From Siccirubricoccus phaeus (GTDB taxonomy: Bacteria > Pseudomonadota > Alphaproteobacteria > Acetobacterales > Acetobacteraceae), in contig NZ_SRXO01000004.1 in the NCBI RefSeq assembly GCF_008360935.1, positions 186,001-250,000 of the forward strand: DNA of 64,000 nt. Direction: 5' to 3'. The notes below the pieces were generated by a model. That model saw only the letters and a list, made by a program, of their open reading frames with translations. It was not told the origin of the DNA and searched no databases. Within the stretch, counting starts at the first letter, position 1. Each line of letters starts with the position of its first letter. This document shows, piece after piece, positions 8,693 through 17,671 of the stretch. The position numbers and the translations under genes were made by a program.

Positions 8693-8936
8693 ATCTGCCG
8701 CGTGGGTTGATCAGCAGCCCCGACGGCGATTCCGAGCTGGCACTGACCCGCGCCCTGGCCCAGCCGAGGGAGATGGGCGCCGCCATCGTGCTGGTCTCTC
8801 CCGCCCCATCCTGGTACAGGGCGTGGACGAGGCCTTGTGGCTGAAAGACGGCGCCGTGGTGATGTTCGGCCCACGCACGGAAGTGTTGAAACGCCTGATG
8901 GCGCCCCGACCCGCGGAGGTACCCGCGGCACCGTAG
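8693..8936 (+). pseudogene. 3' remnant of a type I secretion ABC transporter ATPase (PrtD/HlyB-like)
   Basis: Two frames spliced by a frameshift near 8808 recreate the C-terminal end of a type I secretion ATPase: SELALTRALAQPREMGAAI-VLVS, then after the shift LVQGVDEALWLKDGAVVMFG-PRTEVLKRLM, ending at TAG 8934-8936. The D-loop/H-loop region is damaged (SPAPS where SHRPS is expected) and the membrane domain and Walker A are absent. It ends 17 bp before the intact hlyD-like gene, the normal order of such operons. Confidence 0.75.
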
Positions 8937-8953
8937 CTTGAAGGGAGTGCCGC

Positions 8954-10360
8954 GTGATGAGCGCGACCGGCAATACCCAGACCGCGCTGGCACCGGCCGC
9001 GCCGGGGACCACCCTGTCCCTGTCCAAGCCCAGCCCCGTCCTGCCGACCGTCCCGTTCCACCCGCTGCTGGACGTGCCCCAGCCGCGCACCCGTGCGCCG
9101 GTGCTCTTCGGGCTGGTGGTCTTCCTGGTCTTCGTCCTCGGCTTCGCGGCCTGGGCCGGGCTGGCGCCGCTGGCCGAGGCCTCGATCGCCCCCGGCCTGA
9201 TCAAGGTCGAGGGCAGCCGCCGGACCATCCAGCACCTGGAGGGCGGCATCGTCCGCGAGATCCTGTTCCGCGATGGCGCAAAGGTGCGGGCGGGCGACGT
9301 TATTGCCCGGCTCGACATCACCCAGTCGGACAGCATGGTGGAAACCCACCGCGCCCAGCGTTGGGCCCTGCTGGCGCAGGACGCCCGGCTGGCGGCCGAG
9401 CTGAGCGACGCGCGGCAGATCACCTTCCCCGCCGACCTGGCCGGGAGCAGCGATGCCCGGGCGCAGGAGGCAATGACCGGCCAGCGGGCCCTCTACGAGG
9501 CGCGCGAGGCCAATACGAACAGCCAGATCCAGGTGCTGCAGGCCCGGATCGAGCAGCAGAACGCGGTCATCGCCGGGGCCCGCGGCCAGCTCACCGCGAC
9601 GCGACTGCAGCTGGCCCTGGCCAAGCAGGAGGAGCAGGCGAAGCGTGGCCTGGTCAACCAGGGCCTTGGCCGCATGCCGGAACTGCTGGCCCTGCAACGG
9701 GCGGTCGCCGGGCTGGAAGGCCAGCTGGAGGACCTGAACGGCCAGATCGAGCGCGCCAACGCCTCCATCACCGAGGCCCAGAAGCAGATCCAGAGCACGC
9801 TCGACCAGCACACGCAGGAAGCCTCGACCGAGCGGCGCGACGTCCGCGCCAGGCTGGCCGAGGCCGAGGAGAAGCTGCGCGCGGCCACCGACGTCGCCAC
9901 CCGGCGCGAGATCATCGCCCCCGAGGGCGGCACCCTGGTGAACCAGCGGGTCTTCACCCTCGGCGCGGTGCTGAAGCCGGGCGACCCGATCTTCGACCTG
10001 GTCCCAACACAGGACCGGCTGGTCGCCGAGGTGAACGTCCAGCCGACGGACATCGACGTGGTCTATCCCGGCCTGCGGGCCGAGGTGCGGCTGCCCGCCT
10101 TCAAGCAGCGCCTGGTGCCCTACCTGCACGGGCATGTGACCTGGGTGGCGGCGGATGTGACGATCAACGAGCAGTCGCGGCAGCAATACTATCGCGCCTA
10201 CATCCTGATCGAGCCCGACCAGCTGGCGCACCTGCCCACCGTCTTCCTCACCCCCGGCATGCCCGTCGAAGCCCATATCCAGATCGGCCAGAGAACCTTC
10301 TTCCGCTACATGGTCCAGCCGTTGATCGACAGCTTCACCCGGGCCTTCCGGGAGCAGTAG
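8954..10360 (+). CDS. HlyD-family type I secretion periplasmic adaptor
   Basis: 468 residues from GTG 8954 (ATG 8957 alternative), with GGGAG upstream. One membrane helix lies at about 51-75. The first lipoyl half reads IQHLEGGIVREILFRDGAKV, followed by a long coiled coil (about 140-310) rich in Gln/Glu/Ala. The second lipoyl half is IIAPEGGTLVNQRV and the C-terminal beta-barrel reads LVAEVNVQPTDIDVVYPGL. It would link an inner-membrane ABC exporter to TolC, but its ABC partner here is only a remnant. A functional role therefore needs an ABC protein elsewhere. Confidence 0.92.
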   Translation: MMSATGNTQTALAPAAPGTTLSLSKPSPVLPTVPFHPLLDVPQPRTRAPVLFGLVVFLVFVLGFAAWAGLAPLAEASIAPGLIKVEGSRRTIQHLEGGIVREILFRDGAKVRAGDVIARLDITQSDSMVETHRAQRWALLAQDARLAAELSDARQITFPADLAGSSDARAQEAMTGQRALYEAREANTNSQIQVLQARIEQQNAVIAGARGQLTATRLQLALAKQEEQAKRGLVNQGLGRMPELLALQRAVAGLEGQLEDLNGQIERANASITEAQKQIQSTLDQHTQEASTERRDVRARLAEAEEKLRAATDVATRREIIAPEGGTLVNQRVFTLGAVLKPGDPIFDLVPTQDRLVAEVNVQPTDIDVVYPGLRAEVRLPAFKQRLVPYLHGHVTWVAADVTINEQSRQQYYRAYILIEPDQLAHLPTVFLTPGMPVEAHIQIGQRTFFRYMVQPLIDSFTRAFREQ

Positions 10361-11053
10361 GCCAGGGCGCGCTCTGTTCACTGTCGCAAGGCCCAGTGCC
10401 TGCAGAGCCGTACAAGGTGGCCCCCAGCAGGAGGGCTAGAAGCGGGTGACATCTACGCCAGGGCTCGGCCGCTCGGCTCTTCCATGACGCTCACCATTCT
10501 TGTTTCGCCACATACTTCCTGCCCATTGCGGCTGCTAGCGGAGGCAGCAGGGGCAGGTTGCGAACAAGGCGGACGGCAAGCCAGCGGCGAACCGTGCTGA
10601 TGGAGTTGGGCACGTAGCGCTCAGGCCGGACGGGCGCCGCGCGGCTGGAAATCTTTGGGTAGCGCAGGTGCGGACAGCCGTCGCCGGGTGAGGCGGGGTT
10701 GCAAGGGAGGGGGACGGCAGCGCTCAGTCACGGCCCGAGGCACTGCCTCGGACACCGTAGGATGCGATGCAGAGCCTGGCGCGATGTGGAAGCCGCGCCA
10801 TCAGTGGCCAATATTCCTCCGGCCAGGGCTCCGAGCGCAGGGTGTCGCGGTTCGCCGGGCGGAAACTTGGTGCGAGGATGGGGCTCACGGCCCAGAGGTG
10901 TAGGAGGGGATCGGGGCGATGCCGGGTGAAACCACCTCGTGGCACCCGTGCTGCGTTGCAAGCTCGCCGATCACCTGGCGAGTGGTCGGAGACGCTTGTC
11001 CGGCGGCTCGCCGCCAAATTGATCGACTGCTACTTCGTTGGGGATATCGCGGG
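10361..11053. other. Low-information intergenic region; possible 3' gene fragment on the minus strand
   Basis: About 690 bp without a convincing gene. On the minus strand 10727-10491 an open frame ends in a plausible basic/hydrophobic C-terminus (RYVPNSISTVRRWLAVRLV, LLPPLAAAMGRKYVAKQEW, stop TGA). No start or family was recognised. It may be the tail of a decayed gene. Other frames between 10655 and 11050 look random. Confidence 0.35.
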
Positions 11054-11494
11054 TCACTGTCGGCGCCACCGCGGCTGGATAGCGTCTGAGTTGGGCGAAA
11101 GAGCTTGAACGATGCGGCACTCGGCGACCGTGCCGAGGCAGCACTGCCCGATGACATCCTGGAGCTCGCGGCGGAGGGCCTCGAGGGCGGCGATCTTGCG
11201 CTCGACCTCTTCCAGGTGCTCGCGGGCCACCTGGTCCACCGCCTCGCAGGACCGCCCCCGGTCGTCGGCGAGCTGGAGCAGCTCGCGCACCTGGTCGAGC
11301 GAGAACCCCAGCTCCCTCGCACGCCGGACGAAGCTCAGCCGCTCCAGGTGCGCCGTCCCGTAGCTCCGGTAGTTCCCGGAGGTCCGCGCGGGCGCGGGCA
11401 GGACGCCGACCCGCTCGTACCAGCGGATCGTCTCCACCGTCGTCCCGGTCGCCTTCGACAGGGCGCCGATGCTGAACGCTTTCTCCGATTCCAT
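11054..11494 (-). CDS. MerR-family divalent-metal regulator (CadR/ZntR/PbrR type)
   Basis: 146 residues. The HTH reads AFSIGALSKATGTTVETIRW-YERVGVLPAP, with YRSYG wing and dimerisation helix. Helix Cys occurs in GRSCEAVD and a loop CCLGTVAEC supplies two or three more Cys, the divalent soft-metal pattern. It is divergent from the P-type ATPase at 11596, with the operator at 11498-11528 between them. It should repress or activate that ATPase in response to Zn/Cd/Pb. The C-terminal tail (DAIQPRWRRQ) extends past the metal loop. Confidence 0.9.
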   Translation of the reverse strand: MESEKAFSIGALSKATGTTVETIRWYERVGVLPAPARTSGNYRSYGTAHLERLSFVRRARELGFSLDQVRELLQLADDRGRSCEAVDQVAREHLEEVERKIAALEALRRELQDVIGQCCLGTVAECRIVQALSPNSDAIQPRWRRQ

Positions 11495-11497
11495 GCC

Positions 11498-11528
11498 TTG
11501 ACCCTGTAGCGACTACAGGGTCCATATA
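11498..11528 (+). promoter_or_regulatory. MerR-type promoter/operator of the P-type ATPase operon
   Basis: -35 TTGACC (11498-11503), 19-bp spacer, -10-like CATATA (11523-11528). The spacer contains a perfect palindrome ACCCTGTAG-CGA-CTACAGGGT spanning 11501-11521. This is the cleanest MerR-family operator in the window; CTRTAG half-sites resemble CadR/PbrR-type operators. Confidence 0.88.
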
Positions 11529-11595
11529 GGGAGCCGCACGTCCCCGGCGCAACCCGGGGAAACCTGGGGGTTGTTCCCGGCGACGGAGAGGCGGC

Positions 11596-13791
11596 ATGGC
11601 AGACGGCGATTTGGTGGACGAGGGCACGAGGCCCACGGCGGCCCTGAGATATCGGGTCGAGGGTATGGACTGCCCGAGCTGCGCCTCGAAGATCGAGACC
11701 GCCGTCGGCCGGGTGGATGGCGCGGAGGACATCCGGGTCAACTACGGCACCCAGATCCTGGCCCTCCGGCTGGACGAGGCCGCCACGCCCCGGACGGCCA
11801 TCGAGGACCAGGTCCGCAAACTCGGCTACGGCATCGCCCTCGCCGAGGCGCCAAGGGTGGTCGCCGGTGAGCCAGGGGCGGCCGTTGAGACCGAGACCCG
11901 CGCTCCTGCCCGCAAACCCTGGTGGAAGGGCGCCAAGGCCCGGCTGGCGGCCGTCCTCGGCGGGCTGACGGCGGCCGGGTTCGCCGCCTCGCTCGCTGTT
12001 CCCTCCCTGGACCACTGGGCCTACCTGCCTGCCGCCGTGCTCGGCCTCTGGTTCTTCGGCCGCAAGGCCATCGCCGCCGCGCGCGCCGGTTCGCCCTTCA
12101 GCATCGAGATGCTGATGTCGATCGCCACCGTCGGCGCCATCGCCATCGGCGCGACCTCCGAGGCGGCGGTGGTAGTGTTCCTGTTCACCATCGGCGAGCT
12201 ACTCGAAGGCGTCGCCGCCAGTCGGGCGCGGGCGGGCATCGAGGCGCTGGGCGCCCTGGTGCCAAGGACCGCCCTGCTCGTCGAGGGCGGGACGGCGCGC
12301 GAGGTGCCCGCCGCCAGCCTGAAGGTCGGCGACCTCGTCCTGGTGCGCCCAGGTGACCGCGTCTCGGCCGACGGCGAGGTGGCCGAGGGCGAGTCCGAGG
12401 TGGACGAGAGCCCGGTGACCGGCGAGTCCGTCCCCGTCCCCAAGGCCGAGGGCGCCTCCGTCTTCGCGGGCAGCGTCAACGCCTCGGGGGCACTCCAGGT
12501 CCGGGTGACGAAGCCCGCCTCGGACAACACCATCGCCCGCATCATCCGGCTGGTGGAGGAGGCGCAGGAGGCCAAGGCGCCGACCGCCCGCTTCATCGAG
12601 CGCTTTTCCGCCGTCTACACGCCCGCCGCAGTCGCCGCCGCGGCGCTGGTCGCCGTCGCGCCGCCGCTGCTGCTCGGCGCGGACTGGGGCACCTGGGTCT
12701 ACCGTGGGCTGGCGCTGCTGCTGGTGGCCTGCCCCTGCGCCCTCGTCCTCTCCACGCCCGCGGCCATCGCCTCGGGGCTGGCGGCCGGGACCAGGCGCGG
12801 CCTGCTGGTGAAGGGCGGCGGCGCCCTGGAGACCATCGGCCGCGTCCGCACCGTCGCCTTCGACAAGACCGGCACCCTGACGGAGGGGCGCCCACGCGTG
12901 ACGGACGTCCTCGCCCTGTCCGGCTCCGAGCGCACCCTGCTCGGCCTCGCCGCCGCGGTCGAGAACGGCTCCAGCCATCCCCTAGGCCGCGCCATCCTGG
13001 AGCGGGCGGCGGCGGACGGGATTCCGCTGCGCCCGGCCAAGGATTCACGCGCCATCCCTGGCAAGGCCGTCGAGGCGGTGGTCACCGGCAAGAGGGTCAG
13101 CGTCGGTTCGCCCTCTTACGCGGCCGAGAAAGCACCGCTCCCGGCCGAGGTGGAGCGCGCGGCCGAGGAGTGGGAGGGTCAAGGAAAGACAGTGGTCGTC
13201 GTCTCCGTGGACGGCGCGCCCACCGGCCTCATTGCCGTCCGCGACGAGCCGCGGGCCGACGCCGCCGCGGGCATCCGGGCGCTGCGCGACCTTGGGGCGC
13301 GCGCGGTCATGCTGACCGGCGACAATCCCCGGACCGGCAAGGCCATCGCCTCGGTCCTCGGGCTCGACGTGCAGGCGGGCCTGCTGCCCGAGGACAAATT
13401 GAAGGAAATCTCCGCCCTGAAGAAGAGGGCGCCCGTGGCGATGGTCGGCGACGGCATCAACGACGCGCCTGCCCTCGCGGCGGCCTCGGTCGGCATCGCC
13501 ATGGGCGGCGGGACCGACGTGGCGCTGGAGACGGCGGATGCAGCCATCCTGAACAACCGCGTCGTGGACGTCGCCGCCCTGGTCGGGCTCTCGCGCGCGA
13601 CGCTCAACAATATCCACCAGAACGTCGCCATCTCCCTCGGTCTCAAGGCGGTGTTCCTGGTGACAACGGTGGTCGGCATCACCGGCCTCTGGCCTGCCGT
13701 GCTCGCCGATACCGGCGCTACCGTGCTGGTGACAATCAACGCCCTGCGGTTGCTCGGATACCGGTTCCAGGGAGCGGCGGCGCATGGCTGA
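11596..13791 (+). CDS. zntA: Zn/Cd/Pb-exporting P1B-type ATPase (ZntA/CadA-like)
   Basis: 731 residues. An N-terminal HMA domain carries GMDCPSC (about 24-30). Eight membrane helices, the actuator motif VTGESVPVPK, the membrane metal site ACPCAL, phosphorylation site [15 protein letters not shown], and hinge GDGINDAP follow in order. The final helix DTGATVLVTINALRLL is characteristic of ZntA/CadA rather than CopA. It pumps divalent soft metals out of the cytosol using ATP. It is driven by the operator at 11498 and overlaps lspA by 8 bp. Confidence 0.95.
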   Translation: MADGDLVDEGTRPTAALRYRVEGMDCPSCASKIETAVGRVDGAEDIRVNYGTQILALRLDEAATPRTAIEDQVRKLGYGIALAEAPRVVAGEPGAAVETETRAPARKPWWKGAKARLAAVLGGLTAAGFAASLAVPSLDHWAYLPAAVLGLWFFGRKAIAAARAGSPFSIEMLMSIATVGAIAIGATSEAAVVVFLFTIGELLEGVAASRARAGIEALGALVPRTALLVEGGTAREVPAASLKVGDLVLVRPGDRVSADGEVAEGESEVDESPVTGESVPVPKAEGASVFAGSVNASGALQVRVTKPASDNTIARIIRLVEEAQEAKAPTARFIERFSAVYTPAAVAAAALVAVAPPLLLGADWGTWVYRGLALLLVACPCALVLSTPAAIASGLAAGTRRGLLVKGGGALETIGRVRTVAFDKTGTLTEGRPRVTDVLALSGSERTLLGLAAAVENGSSHPLGRAILERAAADGIPLRPAKDSRAIPGKAVEAVVTGKRVSVGSPSYAAEKAPLPAEVERAAEEWEGQGKTVVVVSVDGAPTGLIAVRDEPRADAAAGIRALRDLGARAVMLTGDNPRTGKAIASVLGLDVQAGLLPEDKLKEISALKKRAPVAMVGDGINDAPALAAASVGIAMGGGTDVALETADAAILNNRVVDVAALVGLSRATLNNIHQNVAISLGLKAVFLVTTVVGITGLWPAVLADTGATVLVTINALRLLGYRFQGAAAHG

Positions 13792-14323
13792 GCGAGCGAC
13801 CACGGTGGGCGTGCACCGGCCGTCCGGCCTCCGGCTCGCATGGGCCTGGGGTGCGGCCACGGCACTGCTGGCCCTTGCGCTGGACCAGGCGACGAAGTGG
13901 TGGGTGCTGGCCGAGCTCATGGATCCGCCCCGCATCATCCCGGTCGCGCCGTTCTTCAACTTGGTGCTGTGGCACAACCGGGGTGTCAGCTTCGGCCTGC
14001 TGTCGGCGGACCACCCCGCCACGCCCTGGCTGCTGTCCACGCTCGCCCTGGCGATCGTCGCGGGCCTGGTCATCTGGATGACGCGCGACCGGCGCCCCGG
14101 GATGGCTGCCGCGGTCGGGCTCGTCGCGGGGGGCGCGCTGGGCAACGTCGTCGATCGCCTGCGGCATGGCGCCGTGACGGACTTCCTGGACTTCCACGCG
14201 GCCGGATACCACTGGCCCGCCTTCAACCTCGCCGACACCGCCATCTTCCTCGGCGTCGCGCTGCTCGCGGTCGGCGGGAGGGGCGAACCGGCACGCGCGC
14301 CGAGCTCCGCGGCCCAATCCTGA
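13784..14323 (+). CDS. lspA: Lipoprotein signal peptidase (LspA)
   Basis: 179 residues, four membrane helices. Conserved segments are DQATKWWV, NRGVSFGLL, the first catalytic Asp in GNVVDRLRHGAVTDFLDFH and the second in FNLADTAIF. LspA cleaves prolipoprotein signal peptides in the inner membrane. Overlap with the upstream metal ATPase by 8 bp shows it is translated with it. Such an extra, plasmid-type LspA in lead/cadmium operons is known from pbr-like systems. The chromosomal housekeeping copy is presumably elsewhere. Confidence 0.93.
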   Translation: MAERATTVGVHRPSGLRLAWAWGAATALLALALDQATKWWVLAELMDPPRIIPVAPFFNLVLWHNRGVSFGLLSADHPATPWLLSTLALAIVAGLVIWMTRDRRPGMAAAVGLVAGGALGNVVDRLRHGAVTDFLDFHAAGYHWPAFNLADTAIFLGVALLAVGGRGEPARAPSSAAQS

Positions 14324-14330
14324 GGCTGTC

Positions 14331-15068
14331 GTGAACTCCCTCCTCCAGATGTCCGGCCTCCTGACCGCCTTCCTGGCGGGGATGGTCTCCTTCCTGTCGC
14401 CCTGCGTGCTGCCGCTGGTGCCCGGCTACGTCTCCTACGTCGCCGGTCGCTCGGTCGCCGCCGAGCGCGCGGCGCCCGGCCGCCTCGCGACGGTCGGCCT
14501 CAGCCTCTGCTTCGTGCTCGGCTTCGCCACCGTGTTCGTGGCGATGGGCGCCGGGGCCTCGGCCCTCAGCCAGGCCCTGCTCCGTTACCGCTACGAGGCC
14601 GGGATCGTGGGCGGGGTAATCGTCATCCTGTTCGGCCTCATGACCGCGGGCGTCCTGCGACTGATGCCGCTGCAACGCGACCTCCGCTTCATGCCGACGC
14701 TCAGCGGCGGCACGCCGCTCTCCGCCTATGTGCTCGGGCTCGCCTTCGCCTTCGGCTGGACGCCCTGCATCGGCCCGGTGCTCGGCGCCATCCTGGCCAT
14801 GACCGCGACCGGCGACGTCAGCCACCTCGGCGTCGCGCTCCTGGCCACCTACGCGGCCGGGCTCGGCGTGCCCTTCCTCCTGGTGGCCGCCTTCGCGGAC
14901 GCCTTCCTGCGCGGCCCGTTCCGTGCGCTGCGGCGCCTCGGGCGCGTCCTCCAAGTCGTGGCGGGCAGCATCATGGTGGCGATGGGGGTGGCCATGATCA
15001 CCGGCCACCTCACCGACTTCGCCATCTTGATGCTCCGGCTCTTCCCCTCGCTCGGGAGCATCGGATGA
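14331..15068 (+). CDS. ccdA: CcdA-family thiol-electron transporter
   Basis: 245 residues from GTG 14331. Six helices with the paired-Cys signatures SFLSPCVLPLVPGY (helix 1) and FGWTPCIGPVLG (helix 4). These are the redox-active cysteines that carry electrons from cytosolic thioredoxin to periplasmic thiol proteins. It starts 7 bp after lspA and overlaps the CDF gene by 4 bp. In a metal operon it may keep Cys-rich periplasmic proteins reduced; this is inferred. Confidence 0.9.
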   Translation: MNSLLQMSGLLTAFLAGMVSFLSPCVLPLVPGYVSYVAGRSVAAERAAPGRLATVGLSLCFVLGFATVFVAMGAGASALSQALLRYRYEAGIVGGVIVILFGLMTAGVLRLMPLQRDLRFMPTLSGGTPLSAYVLGLAFAFGWTPCIGPVLGAILAMTATGDVSHLGVALLATYAAGLGVPFLLVAAFADAFLRGPFRALRRLGRVLQVVAGSIMVAMGVAMITGHLTDFAILMLRLFPSLGSIG

Positions 15069-15691
15069 GAGACGACGATAATGACCTGCCCAAGGACCTG
15101 ACGCACATCACGCCGGGCTACCGGCGCGCGTTGTGGATCGTGGTGGGCCTGAACGTTGGCTACGGCCTCGTGGAGATGGTCGGCGGCTTCGTCTCCGGCA
15201 GCCAGGCGCTGAAGGCGGACGCCCTCGACTTCCTCGGCGACGGTCTCATCACCTTCCTCGGCCTGCTCGCCATCGGCTGGAGCCTCGCCTGGCGCGCCCG
15301 CTCGGCCCTCATCCAGGGCCTGTTCCTCGGCGCCCTCGGCCTGGGCGTGCTCGCCACGACCGGCTACCGGGTGCTGGTGCTGAACCAGCCCGAGGCCGAG
15401 CTGATGGGCCTCTTCGGCGCCATCGCGCTGGTGGCCAACGTGGCGGCCGCCGCGGTGCTCATCCCGCACCGGACGGGCGACGCCAACGTGCGCGCGGTCT
15501 GGCTGTTCAGCCGCAACGACGCCATCGGCAACCTCGCCGTGGTGGTCGCGGCGGGCCTCGTCTGGTGGACCGGCACGGCCTGGCCGGACCTCGCCGTGGC
15601 GGCCGTGATCGCCGGGCTGTTCCTCCAGTCCGCGTGGTTGATCGTCCGCGACGCCCGGGCCGACCTGCGCAAGGCCACTCAACCCGGATAG
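15065..15691 (+). CDS. CDF-like cation transporter without C-terminal domain
   Basis: 208 residues, about six helices. A site-A-like DALDFLGD (52-59) and the second half-site SRNDAIGNLAV mark the cation diffusion facilitator fold. The usual cytoplasmic dimerisation domain is missing, so it is shorter than CzcD/FieF (about 300). The start overlaps ccdA by 4 bp. Likely inner-membrane metal efflux; metal not assignable. Confidence 0.82.
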   Translation: MRDDDNDLPKDLTHITPGYRRALWIVVGLNVGYGLVEMVGGFVSGSQALKADALDFLGDGLITFLGLLAIGWSLAWRARSALIQGLFLGALGLGVLATTGYRVLVLNQPEAELMGLFGAIALVANVAAAAVLIPHRTGDANVRAVWLFSRNDAIGNLAVVVAAGLVWWTGTAWPDLAVAAVIAGLFLQSAWLIVRDARADLRKATQPG

Positions 15692-15837
15692 CGGCAGTTC
15701 GGCTGGCGGCTCGCTGCGGACAGCGGCCGCCACTGCCTCAAGGTCCCCGTCGCCGCGCTCTGCAAGGGACCGGCCCCTGTGGTGCCCAACGCGTCACCAC
15801 GGAGCGGCGAAGAGCGCTCTTCCCGGAAGGAACACCC

Positions 15838-17511
15838 ATGGACATCCGCACGCTGACGTCAGCTTTCTCTGTCGCGCCTCAGATCACGCCCGGTGAGGTG
15901 GCGGAACTCGCGGCCAGAGGATTCCGGGCGGTCGTCTGCAACCGCCCGGACTGCGAGGGCCCTGACCAGCCGAACTTCGCCGAGATCGACCGCGCCTGCC
16001 GGACGGCCGGGCTCGAGGCGGCCTATCTGCCGGTTGCCCCCGGCACGGTCGGCGGCGAGGACGCCAGGGCGTTTGGCCAGTTGCTGGACCGCCTGCCGAA
16101 GCCCGTCCTGGCGTTCTGCCGGACGGGCGCGCGCTCGGCGACGCTCTGGTCGCTGTCCGAGGCGGCACGCGGCCGCCCCGTGCCTGAGATCCCGGGCCAG
16201 GCCAAGGCCCATGGCCACGACATGAAGGACGTCGCGCGACGCGTCGCCAATGGCGGCCGGACGCCGACCGACACCGGCGAGATCCGGCACGAGGTGGTGG
16301 TGGTCGGCGGCGGCGCCGCGGGGATCGCGGTCGCCTCCGGCCTCAAGGCGCGCAAGCCGGACCTCGACGTCGCCATCATCGACCCGGCTGACACCCACTA
16401 CTACCAGCCCGGGTGGACCATGGTGGGTGCCGGGGTGTTCCGGCCCGAGACGACCGAACGCGCCATGGCCTCCCTCATCCCGCGCGGCGTCCGCTGGATC
16501 AAGGCGGCCGTCGCGGCCTTCGAGCCCGAGAGCAACGCGGTCATCCTGGACGGCGGCCGGGTGGTCAAGTACCGCAGGCTGGTCGTGGCGCCGGGGCTCA
16601 AGCTCGACTGGCACGCCGTCGACGGCCTGGCCGAGACGCTCGGGCGCAACGGGGTGACCTCGAACTACCGCCGGGACCTGGCGCCCTACACCTGGGAGCT
16701 CGTGCGCGGCCTGAAGCACGGGCGCGCGGTGTTCACCCAGCCGCCGATGCCGATCAAGTGCGCGGGCGCCCCGCAGAAGGCGATGTACCTCTCGGCCGAC
16801 CACTGGCGTGACCGGGATCGCCTCAAGGACATCCAGATCGACTTCTTCAACGCCGGTGGGGTGCTGTTCGCGGTGGAGGAGTACGTCCCCGCCCTGATGC
16901 GCTACGTGGAGCGGTATGGCGTCGGGCTGAACTTCCAGCACAGCCTCGCCCGGATCGATGGACCGGCCCGTACGGCCTGGTTCACGCGGACGGCTCCCGA
17001 CGGCTCGAAGACCGAGGTCGAGGAGCGGTTCGACATGATCCACGTCGTCCCGCCCCAGACGGCGCCGGACTTCGTGCGCGTCTCGCCGCTCGCCGACGCG
17101 GTGGGCTGGGTGGACGTCGACCCGGGCACCCTGCGGCACAGGAGCCTTGAGGGCGTCTACGGCCTTGGCGACGCCTGCAACGCGCCGAATGCCAAGACCG
17201 CCGCCGCGGCCCGCAAGCAGGCCCCGGTGGTCGCGCACAACCTGCTGAAGGACATTGGGGCGATCGGTGCCGCCGACGCGATCTACGACGGCTACGGGTC
17301 CTGCCCGCTCACCGTCGAGCGCGGCCGCATCCTGCTCGCCGAGTTCGGCTACGGCGGCAAGCTGCTGCCGAGCTTCCCGGCCTGGCTGATCGACGGCACG
17401 AGGCCCAGCCGTCTCGCCTGGTTGCTGAAGGAGCGCGTCCTGCCGTTTGTCTACTGGCAGGGCATGCTCAAGGGTCGGGAATGGCTGGTGACGCCCAAGC
17501 TGGCGGACTAG
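15838..17511 (+). CDS. Fusion of DUF442 rhodanese/phosphatase-like domain with sulfide:quinone oxidoreductase
   Basis: 557 residues from ATG 15838 (GGAAGG upstream). Residues about 1-110 form a DUF442/beta-lactamase-hydrolase-like sulfurtransferase domain with the Cys loop AFCRTGARSATLW. Residues about 150-557 form a sulfide:quinone reductase. FAD-binding VVVGGGAAGIAVASGL, catalytic Cys in PPMPIKCAGAPQKA and the second Cys in GLGDACNAPNAKTAAA are visible. SQR oxidises sulfide at the membrane, passing electrons to quinone and producing persulfide. It precedes the persulfide dioxygenase-like gene by about 160 bp, suggesting a sulfide detoxification pair. Confidence 0.93.
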   Translation: MDIRTLTSAFSVAPQITPGEVAELAARGFRAVVCNRPDCEGPDQPNFAEIDRACRTAGLEAAYLPVAPGTVGGEDARAFGQLLDRLPKPVLAFCRTGARSATLWSLSEAARGRPVPEIPGQAKAHGHDMKDVARRVANGGRTPTDTGEIRHEVVVVGGGAAGIAVASGLKARKPDLDVAIIDPADTHYYQPGWTMVGAGVFRPETTERAMASLIPRGVRWIKAAVAAFEPESNAVILDGGRVVKYRRLVVAPGLKLDWHAVDGLAETLGRNGVTSNYRRDLAPYTWELVRGLKHGRAVFTQPPMPIKCAGAPQKAMYLSADHWRDRDRLKDIQIDFFNAGGVLFAVEEYVPALMRYVERYGVGLNFQHSLARIDGPARTAWFTRTAPDGSKTEVEERFDMIHVVPPQTAPDFVRVSPLADAVGWVDVDPGTLRHRSLEGVYGLGDACNAPNAKTAAAARKQAPVVAHNLLKDIGAIGAADAIYDGYGSCPLTVERGRILLAEFGYGGKLLPSFPAWLIDGTRPSRLAWLLKERVLPFVYWQGMLKGREWLVTPKLAD

Positions 17512-17671
17512 CTGACCAGTGGCCCCCGACGCCCGCTCCGCGGGCCTCCCGCCTGGGGAATGGCAGCACCCGTAGGAGGACACCCCCCTTCAGCGCCCGG
17601 CATCCAGCGGCCGGGCAGCCGCTGCCTGCAATCCGCTCCCCAGGCAGCAACGCACCTGCAAGGAGATGACC

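Noticed and set aside
10655-11108. Small frames on both strands
   Set aside because: No motif or start signal; overlapping frames of similar length indicate random open reading.
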